A program made the position numbers and the translations under genes. This document shows, piece after piece, positions 56,816-64,000 of a DNA stretch of 64,000 nucleotides; position 1 is the stretch's first letter; each line of letters opens with the position of its first letter. Where the stretch lies: the NCBI GenBank assembly GCA_002205965.3, contig NADL03000480.1, positions 62,001 to 126,000 on the forward strand, read 5' to 3'. A model generated the notes under the pieces. That model was not told the DNA's origin. It was given only the letters and a program-made list of their open reading frames with translations, and did not search any database. Source of the DNA: Kappaphycus alvarezii. Its lineage: Eukaryota > Rhodophyta > Florideophyceae > Gigartinales > Solieriaceae.

Positions 56816-58176
56816 ATGGCCTTTGTCACCCACACACTTCCCACCACTTATCCCCCAACTTCACTCAATCCAACCTCCCTCCCGTCCCGCCCCATGCCCC
56901 GCCAACGTTTCTTCCCTCCCGTCGACGGCACGTCATCCAGTTCCTTCACCAACCCAACCCCTCCTCCAACTCAAACCCCGAAATTCCCGCGTCCCACTCC
57001 AATTTATCCCAACGACGAGCCGCTGCAATCAATGCTTTGATTCAACGCCGCGCCAACCGCCAATCGGCTATCGCTGCAGATGCCGCCAAGAAGGCTCAGC
57101 TGTGGGCAGAGACCCTCGCCCAATTGAAAACACCCCCTGCACCATCGCTCGCAGGTGACCCGTCACCGCCACAGGATCAACTCCATACATCTATTGCACA
57201 CGAAAAAAACACCATCGTCTGTGGTAGTCCCGCCTGTACAGGAAACCCCGCTAGAGCCCTCGGTACCCTCGGACCATCCCCCAAATGCTGAACAGGATGC
57301 CGACATAGCTTTGTCGGAGGTTGAGCATGTTGAATCTGATGTTGACCAACCTACACCTGAGGTTGAACAAGCTGCGCCTGATGAGAGCAAGACTGCGCGT
57401 AGCTCTGTGGCTGAGTTGTACGGTCCGCCTCGCACCGCGTCAACTCAGGTAAGTCCAGAGTCGGATGCTGGTGTGCCGAGGCCATCAGTGGATTTCTCAG
57501 CGGCTGCCGAAAAGATACGTGATGTTATCGGTGCCGCAGGGTCTGCGGCCCAACTAACCTTGGACAAGCTGGCTGGTGAGGGAAAGGACCAAGAAAACAG
57601 GATGAGATTATTGCGGATATGTTCAAGGGTATCGCGGAGCAAATTAAGGACGAAGCCGACCTTGTTGAGGAAGGCCTCACAGAGGAAGAGGCGAAAGCTT
57701 TTGGTGATAAGCTGGGCAGTATGTGGAGGGACGGTATCGAGAAGATTGAGGATTTTGTAGAGGATGTCGTTGAAGAGGTGGAGGACGTAGTGGAGATGGC
57801 TGGAGAGACCGTTGAGGATCTTGTCGAATCAGTTGGGGATGCCGTCGATGCCAGTGTGGAAAGTAGGAAGCATTCCGATGAAGGGAAAGCGGTAGAGATT
57901 TCTGACAATGATGCAGATGCAACGGATAAGAAGACTCTGGGCGAAAAGATCTTGAATGCAATTGTAGACGGCGTTGAACATCCCGACCAGCCGAAGGTTG
58001 TCAGTGACGAAGATCCCGTTGACAAGGAGTACGTCGTTGAGCTAGTCACCACTGGCAAGATCAAATCTCTCACAGTTACAAAGCTCCGCCGATTGCTCTC
58101 CGCGAATAACCTCAAGACTTCGGGTCGTAAATCAGAACTCATCGCTCGGCTTACCTCTTACGCCAAGGCAAAGTAA
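56816..58176 (+). CDS. SAP-domain acidic protein, possibly plastid-targeted
   Basis: The start ATG at 56816 has a strong context (GCCATGG). The N-terminus is rich in Thr, Ser and Pro with few acids (AFVTHTLPTTYPPTSLNPT), like a transit peptide. A helix with RRAAAINALIQRRANRQSA follows, then a long acidic region (DADIALSEVEHVESDVDQPT; VEDVVEEVEDVVEMAGETVE) with helical periodicity. At the very C-terminus is a SAP domain (SLTVTKLRRLLSANNLKTSG then KSELIARL), a 35-residue helix-turn-helix that binds nucleic acid. The gene needs three frame corrections, at about 56990, 57200 (an A run of seven, the only +1 case) and 57600. The role is unknown. DNA- or RNA-binding in the plastid is one option, and chromatin binding is another. 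Confidence 0.7.
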
Positions 58177-58739
58177 GCATTCACGTCATCTCCTAACAAT
58201 TTTCTGCAGCTTCTTTATTTCGGGGTATACTTTGCTGCCCTTTCGAACATGGTTTGTGTATCGAGATACGGCCCTGCGTGCCTTTTGAGGAGGGGTGGAG
58301 CTCAAACCTCCGACTTGTTTTCAAAAATCAATGTGTAAACACTTTTTGCCGAGTGCGCTGCGTGGGCAGTTTGCTTACTTTCCAAAAAAAGAGTGGAAGT
58401 TTATAGCTCGAGGTGTTTAAGTGGTTCCAGATTTGTCGATAGGTCATCTCACAAGCTGCGCAGGGTTCCTTTTTTATTTTGATAACGAACAGCTCCCCTC
58501 ATTTGAATTGATCATTGTGCTGTATTCCCCGAAGACATGTGCGGTACAGAGGTAGGTGCAAGTTGACACAGCCATTTCACGCGACGCCTTAGGGGAGAGC
58601 ACGCGAGTTTGACTCCGAACAAAGTGCAGGTCGACTTGACCGAGGGTCGGAAAGGGGTCCGGTGCTGATCACCTCACATTATATGAACGACAGTCTGATA
58701 AAAGAATCGTAACTATATTTGGTCGTGCGCACGTTGCGG
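58177..58739. other. Intergenic between convergent genes
   Basis: No frame of note. It should hold the 3' ends of the SAP-domain and HEAT-repeat genes. Confidence 0.5.
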
Positions 58740-59656
58740 TCATTGCAACTCAGTCTTTCGACCTGAGCCAAGAATATCATCAAGAACGGCCAGGACCATT
58801 GGGCTTTTTCCGTAGGTTTCTTCACTGCTTCTCATGAGCAAGAGACGTTTCTCCACATCGGCCGCTGTGCGCCATCTACCAAAGGTTTGCGCAACAGCAG
58901 CACGCACGAGATCCTCACGGTCCAGAGCTCTCCCGCTCACACTTACCAAAAGACCCTCATCAACGCTTTCCGGTCTTACCATTTCCCCTACGGCACCAAT
59001 AGCTGCTGCAGCCTCAAGTCCAGGAGCTGAGGAATTTTCGACAATTTCTAGCAAATTAGGCAGTGCCACGGCATCGCCCAAGTTGCCAAGTGAGACGATA
59101 GAGGTGTATCGAACGATGAATTCTTCATCCTCTGCAACTACACGAAGCAGCTCTGCAACTGCAGCGCTAACATAGTCCTGCACTCCAATGCCAGAGGCAC
59201 CATCCAGCAACCTTCCCAAGGCATTGGCCGCAGCCGCCCGAACCGAGTAGTCCTCCTGTTTATTTGCAAGAACTGATACCAAAGTTGGGGTCTCCGATAG
59301 AACGCCCAACTTTCCGAGGGTAGCAACCGCGGTCTGGCGCACCTGCTGATTGGAGGATGATAGCAGATTGGAGGACTGGAGAATTTCGAGTGCTGTTTCG
59401 GGGGAAGACGCTCAAGTGCAATCAACGCAACCAATTGCTTGGGCTGAGAACCACTGCGGAGCTGCTCGGAGATAGCGTCGTTATTCGGTGAATGTAGTCC
59501 TGACATTCGTAAAGAGCGGCGTGGCGAAGTGGAAACCGTTCCTTGCAGGTTGCAACGCGATGATCCATTTTGAGTGGTTGGCGCCCAGGCGATAGTTGAA
59601 GCACGAATAGTACCATCTCTGCCGACGTATAGTCCTTGCTTGGTGGATGAAAGCAT
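58740..59656 (-). CDS. HEAT/PBS-lyase repeat protein, plastid-targeted
   Basis: An N-terminal part with many Ser, Thr and Arg (STIAWAPTTQNGSSRCN) looks like a transit peptide. The rest is a run of about six HEAT-like repeats of the phycobilisome-lyase type: LVALIALERLP, VRQTAVATLGKLG, VRAAAANALGRLL, VRYTSIVSLGNLGD, GLEAAAAIGAVGEM and VRAAVAQTFGRW. In cyanobacteria proteins of this fold (CpcE/F, NblB) attach or remove bilins on phycobiliproteins. Others have unrelated scaffold roles, so bilin lyase is only one candidate. Two frames (59656-59400 and 59342-58740) are offset by -1 at a C run near 59400, which is one C short. Total length is about 305 residues. Confidence 0.78.
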
Positions 59657-60004
59657 CTAAGAAGGGGGAAGTGGATGGGAGCCGTTACGAAAAGTGCAGT
59701 CTTGAAGAAATAATGCTGGGAGAGATACGAGAGAGTCCTGGTGGCTTGTCTTGGGATAGCATGGGAGTTGTCATATAATGCTCGTGCGCATGATTGGGTA
59801 ACTGGAGAAAGTGCTTCAGGAAAAATAAAATACCAGCGCAGCCAATTGGTACATGTTTCGAAGAGGTCCGTTTCAGAGAATGCATGTTACGATTGGGTGC
59901 AGCGACCAGCCTTTTCTGGGTACATCAGGTTCTCCTCGCAGATACCTCCTAGGTCATCTTGGGTGCAGCAATTCTCGGCCCTTTCTGGGCACTTGAAGCT
60001 CTGA

Positions 60005-60897
60005 TTACAAACGCCTTCTCTTGTCTTTTCGGCTGTTTCTAAGTTTACGATTTCGTGCTTTTTCTTCTCTCGCCGCCTTCTTTCTTATGAACTCCGGGTT
60101 CTGGCCAACCCCATACATTGGGCATTGCGGACAACCCATGCCAGGGCAGTCGTTGCACCTCATTATTCCAGAGTCCATAACAGTTGTTGCTTTCTCTCCT
60201 TTTCGAGACGATAAATGGTCTTGTCCTCCCACCAGTCTAGTCCAGTTATTTATCGCTTGCCCTTCCCTCATATTCTCCAGGTTGACTAAATCAACCCAGT
60301 CAACGTAATAAATGCAGTTTACAGGGCAGGTATCAATAGCTTCTTCAATAGCGGCTTCACACTCACCCATCTGGTCATACACACGAGCTCGACCGTGATC
60401 AGCCTCCATAAAAAACGTACCCGGAGCCGTCGTTGCACAATGAGTGCATCCAATGCAGTCTCTTTCCTCCACGTAAACATACCGGTCTCGCGGGCCTATT
60501 CCGTCCTCGTCAAATCGAATGATCTCAAAGGACTTCTTTAGTCCAAGCGGATTAGAAAGAATCTGTTCAGAATCGATCAATGCACGAAGCCGCTTGAAGT
60601 ATTCCTCGCTGTCAATGCTGGGGATTATGTCATCTGGGATTGTTCCCCGTCGCCACGTTGTGTTGCATTATTACCGTACGATGCCTTGATACAATATCTG
60701 CGAGGGACAACACATGGCCGAGAGGCCTGATTCTCGATGTTCACGCAATGGTAGTGACAGTTGAGTCGATTGTGTCGATGAAAGCTTAGCAGCCAGTTAC
60801 TAGCAGAGAATGCAGTCTGATACTGAACACGGCTGCTTGGGAAGGAGGGTGACGTTGGCATCTTGTCGCAGTTCCAAAACAGATTCTTCACCAGCAA
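60005..60897 (-). CDS. Ferredoxin-like 4Fe-4S protein with DnaJ-type CxxCxGxG motif
   Basis: The N-terminal frame (60897-60640) is Arg/Ser-rich and transit-like. The next frame, one base out of step, gives PDDIIPSIDSEEYFKRLRAL and then the ferredoxin domain: CIGCTHC (Cys 42, 45, 48 counted from the Met at 60580) and CPVNC (Cys 85, 89), enough for one 4Fe-4S cluster. After a helix comes CNDCPGMGCPQC (Cys 142, 145, 150, 153), which has the CxxCxGxG pattern of DnaJ zinc fingers, and then a Lys/Arg-rich tail (ARNRKLRNSRKDKRRRL). Plant chloroplasts have DnaJ-ferredoxin fusions; here no J-domain is seen. A plastid electron carrier or chaperone-linked redox protein is likely. The ATG at 60897 is the first in frame. 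Confidence 0.8.
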
Positions 60898-61179
60898 CCA
60901 GTAAGATTCCTCATGAGATGCAGGTCCTTAAGTTATCAGTTGAACCATAGGGTGATATTTGAAGCAAGGGCGATTTCCTAGTACTGTAGCACAGCAACCG
61001 TAAATAGAGGTGCAAAATGAATGGATAGGAATAGGCCCTTGCATAATGATGGTGGTCCATAATAAAGATATTTGAGTAACCAGCAGCAACAATTCGTAAA
61101 TATCCACGGTCTGTACGAAATAAAGTGGTTAAATACGCATTTATTTCTCGGAGGGATGCTTATCAAACGATGTCATACG

Positions 61180-62460
61180 ACGTATTACGGGTTACCCAGG
61201 TTGAGAAAGACCCCGGCCGTGACACAGTATGCGAGCAAGGAGAGCAGTAGCAATACCCGACCAGATAGCATAACTGAGTTATAGTATTTGGCCCTTTGCG
61301 TGATCGATTTGATGTGCAGACCGAAACGCGATACGTTTGGCACAGTCGTCGATAGCTTTTCACGAACGGGGAGACAGAGCACCAAGTGTATCAAAAGGGG
61401 AACAAAATGCCACTGGACATGTGGGGACGGATCCGTGTCGCTGGGTTGGAAGAGCGCGTCACGCACCATCCGGACATGTGACCGAAGTTTGGCACCATCA
61501 GCTAGTTCGGCAGCGCGCACTTCCTCGTCGCGTAGCGTATCGACCTAGGGACGAACGGTGAGCGGACCATAATGTCATACGCTGTTGGTTTATCAGGAAA
61601 AGACCATGGACTAGCGGGCGAGGTTGAACAAAAATATCAACAGGGCGGTGAGCAGTACCAGGGAAGAGGACGCGGGCCTCCTGCTGGCACGCGAGACCAC
61701 CGGGCTTGAATACATGTGTAGTGAACAAATTGCGGATGGTGTTGCGGCGGTGCACAACGCCGAAACCAGACTTGCAAATAGCGGCATGGTCGCTACGAGG
61801 GTCTATCTGAGCGTGGCAATGCGGCACTGGATCAGCGAGGCTGAATCCTCTTACACGGGGAGGTCCGAGTGTCGGCGAGGCATAACAGACCAGACGTTAT
61901 TGCTAACAAAGAGAGAGAGAGGAAAGATGGAAGGTGAGGAAAAGGCGCCGGTGGAGAGAAGGGAGTAGCGGCGGGCGCGGAGTCGAAGTAACGCTGCGCT
62001 GTGGCTGAGCGGTTAAGTTGAGCGTCCCAAAGGTCATCTTCCCAAAAGGTGCGCGCACTGAATCTCGACTGAATCAGCTGGGGGCTGAGAGTGTAGGGGC
62101 GGAGAGGTCGTTGGATCAAGGCCTCGGAGTCGAAATTTCCAAGACCTGCGGTGCCAAACTCAGAGCCAGGACGGCGAAGGCGTTCAGACAGGAGGCTGCA
62201 CATCTTCGCACGGGTATACGTGCGATGCGGCGATAGAATTCTGCGGTGCGGTTCCCAGGTGCGCCATCTGTGAACCCGGAAGAGTGAATCAGGCAGGTAG
62301 CATAGGACGCATGGATTATCTGTGTGGGTGGTTGGTATCCATGGCTGCTAAACCGGATTAGGAGATGGACCTGGTTGCATGTGGTCTGGGTGAGGGAGAC
62401 GTTGAGGAGGCAGTAAGCCTCCAATTCTTCTTCGAAGCGGGAAGGGGAAATTTTTGGGTT
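61180..62460 (-). mobile_element. Non-LTR retroelement copy 4: thumb and endonuclease fragments
   Basis: From right to left: HGYQPPTQIIHASYATCLIH (matching GLTSLALTLHASYAASLIE of copy 2), then FWEDDLWDAQLNRSATAQR, then DPRSDHAAICKSGFG with RRNTIRNLF, FPGTAHRPVDIFV, and near the end HVQWHFVPLLIHL, which matches the end of copy 2. No RT core is present, and frames change several times. It is an old, 5'-truncated copy. Confidence 0.78.
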
Positions 62461-62556
62461 ATTGTAATGTATTGAATGTGTGGTCAGTTTTATCTACGCC
62501 GCTAGTGCGTTGTGCGGGAGAAGTCGTCAGTGATGGGTAACACCAAATAACATTCC

Positions 62557-62870
62557 TTACAGGGCTGGCTCAATTCGAGCGAGCATGCATGCCGCGATAG
62601 ACATTATGGCCGCGGCAGCGTGCCTTTGGGTGAGCACCGCTCTAACCGTCCCATAGGTCTCCATCGCTCGGACGGCCACGTTCCGTGCGACATCGGTTAG
62701 CATCGCGTAAGCGTCTGGGTGTCAGCCTCCAAGGGTGAGAGACGCAAAATGCAGCTCATGTTTGAGCAGAGCAGTTGAACAATTCGTTTGGCAAGAGCTG
62801 GTGCATGTGACTGCTCATCGGTAGACGGCGTACAAACGCTATCGGAGCTGTCTGTACTTTGTACATCCAT
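62557..62870 (-). CDS. Unrecognised small protein of about 104 aa
   Basis: The start at 62870 gives MDVQSTDSSDSVCTPSTDEQ, then a hydrophobic-basic stretch with ALAKRIVQLLCSNMSCILRL. One base is missing at about 62715, after which the frame continues as HPDAYAMLTDVARNVAVRAM and RHAAAAIMSIAACMLARIEP and stops at 62557. With that correction the length is a whole number of codons. It looks like a mostly helical soluble protein. I do not recognise a family. It faces away from retroelement copy 4. Confidence 0.5.
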
Positions 62871-62879
62871 GTTGGTTTA

Positions 62880-64000
62880 AATCATCTCCTTACACTGGTC
62901 TCATAACATGAGCCACCAGCTCATACTTTATCACATATTCAGCACTTTCTTCTACGCCAACCGGATTTGAGATTTCAGTAATGCCCATGGGACATCGCGA
63001 AAGTACTAACCTGTCAACGTACCCTTCATACATACTAAGTGTTTCCAGTACTGTACTTATTCCACTTCGGTAGCAAGATAATCAGACGGCACCCCCCACA
63101 CATCAACGACATCCATTTCAGAGCTAATTAATTCGGAAGTTGAGTGGTTACACACTCCTTAGAGGATTACGACTTCCAATTTGAGCCCTCAATTCTCAAT
63201 TGGACTCATTGCAGCCATTATAAATAGACACCTTACCATGAGCACGAGTCTTGGCCTTTAATATCCCTGTGCGCTTACATCATTTTCCAATGATGTTACC
63301 CAGAAGCTCATTCTAGATCTGTTTTAGACACCGCAAGGCCGTTAAGACATCGATCTTGTAAATTTCCTTCGAATTTTCGTCTACCAAGAGAATTGCGAGC
63401 TCCATTTGAAGTAGCAGGTATCTGAGTTTCATTTATGCTATTATGCAAGCATCCATAAGTTGTAGCTTTGACGTTTTGTAAGGGGGAAAACGATGACATG
63501 CATGAATATTCGTAGGACCTCGAATCATCGCACAACTCTCAGTAAAGTACTAAGGCATAGAGTCGAACATTACTTCCAAAGTTAAAATTGCCAAACTCTC
63601 CCTCGCAGTAAAGCAACCGCATTTTTTCGCTCACAACAGGAAGTGTCTTTACCACTTTGTGTGGACTAGAGTTGCCCATTACTCATGTTTTACTTGATTC
63701 TGATGTTTTATCACCCATCAACCGAACCCGACGAATCAACCATGAAGAATAATTGCTGTAATTTACGTGGTCTATTTGCATTATAACCAAATCCTAACTA
63801 TATCGTAGTTTTTTTACCAAAACATCTTCCAAGAACGAAATTCCGATAAAAATAAGTTCAAAACGCGTAGCGCCATCTGCATTGAATCTGGGCATTGCTT
63901 TAATCCTTTCATGGTTTTTTCTCGTCTTGTAAGTCATTCGATCCGAATGCAACTATCTTGATCTATGAGAAGAAACAGTATACATTTATCACAGTAATAT
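62880..64000. other. AT-rich end of the window, no gene recognised
   Basis: Composition returns to AT-rich at about 62.9 kb. A 75-codon minus-strand frame (63308-63535) is the longest and shows no motif. A short part at 63120-63260 weakly recalls the gypsy LTR but not enough to call. Confidence 0.45.

Noticed and set aside
61990..62075. tRNA-like start GTGGCTGAGCGGTTAAG
   Set aside because: It resembles the 5' part of a Leu or Ser tRNA, but no matching acceptor stem or T-arm follows, and the same bases encode part of retroelement copy 4 on the other strand.
63120..63260. Possible LTR relic similar to 5855-5900
   Set aside because: Shared words such as TTCGGAAGTTGA and a TATAAATAGAC box are too short and out of order to call homology without an alignment.

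Overview
The window looks like nuclear DNA of a photosynthetic eukaryote. A florideophyte red alga (Chondrus-like) is my best guess. The reasons are short GT-AG introns, eukaryote-only proteins (an OSBP-related protein, a Rad21/Rec8 kleisin, Las1, an INO80C-type YL1 protein), a nuclear HEAT/PBS-lyase-type repeat protein of the kind tied to phycobilisomes, plastid-like targeting on several products, and a heavy load of transposons. The species assignment is inference and needs a database search.

Layout. (1) 1-5118: a minus-strand Ty3/gypsy LTR retrotransposon, cut by the window edge, whose two LTRs look identical over the 463 bases that can be compared. The pol core has been removed in frame, and after the integrase tail there are two tandem copies of an unknown domain. 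A decayed LTR of the same family follows at 5655-6100. (2) About 6.1-22.6 kb: an AT-rich tract (roughly two thirds AT) with no recognisable gene, holding two perfect fold-back hairpins. (3) 23277-33615: a decayed Copia element with a 5-bp target duplication (GGCCT). Nested inside it are a PIF/Harbinger DNA transposon (23394-26457, in the 5' LTR) and about 1.7 kb of foreign DNA with a TA-flanked MITE (28932-29371). (4) 33.6-35.7 kb: a mariner/Tc1 element with about 150-bp terminal inverted repeats, inserted in one unit of a tandem duplication whose other unit keeps the empty site. (5) 36.1-62.5 kb: a gene island in which host genes alternate with four copies of a non-LTR retroelement family that has a reverse transcriptase and a C-terminal R2-type endonuclease-like domain. 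(6) From about 62.9 kb the sequence is AT-rich and empty again.

Host genes in the island, in order: an unrecognised intron-containing 115-aa protein; a Rad21/Rec8-family kleisin; an oxysterol-binding-protein-related lipid carrier with a PH domain; the Las1 rRNA-processing nuclease; a glutathione peroxidase with a Tat-like signal; an INO80C/Ies6-like protein 8 bases behind it; a SAP-domain acidic protein; a HEAT/PBS-lyase protein; a ferredoxin-like protein with an extra DnaJ-type cysteine motif; and a 104-aa unknown. They do not form one pathway. They cover chromatin and cohesion, ribosome assembly, lipid transfer and plastid redox/pigment functions.

Two window-wide patterns matter. Most host genes are broken only by single-base losses, nearly all shifts of -1 and often at short homopolymers, which looks more like consensus error than gene death. 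GTACTGTAC-type palindromic clusters sit upstream of several host start codons and are rare in the desert.
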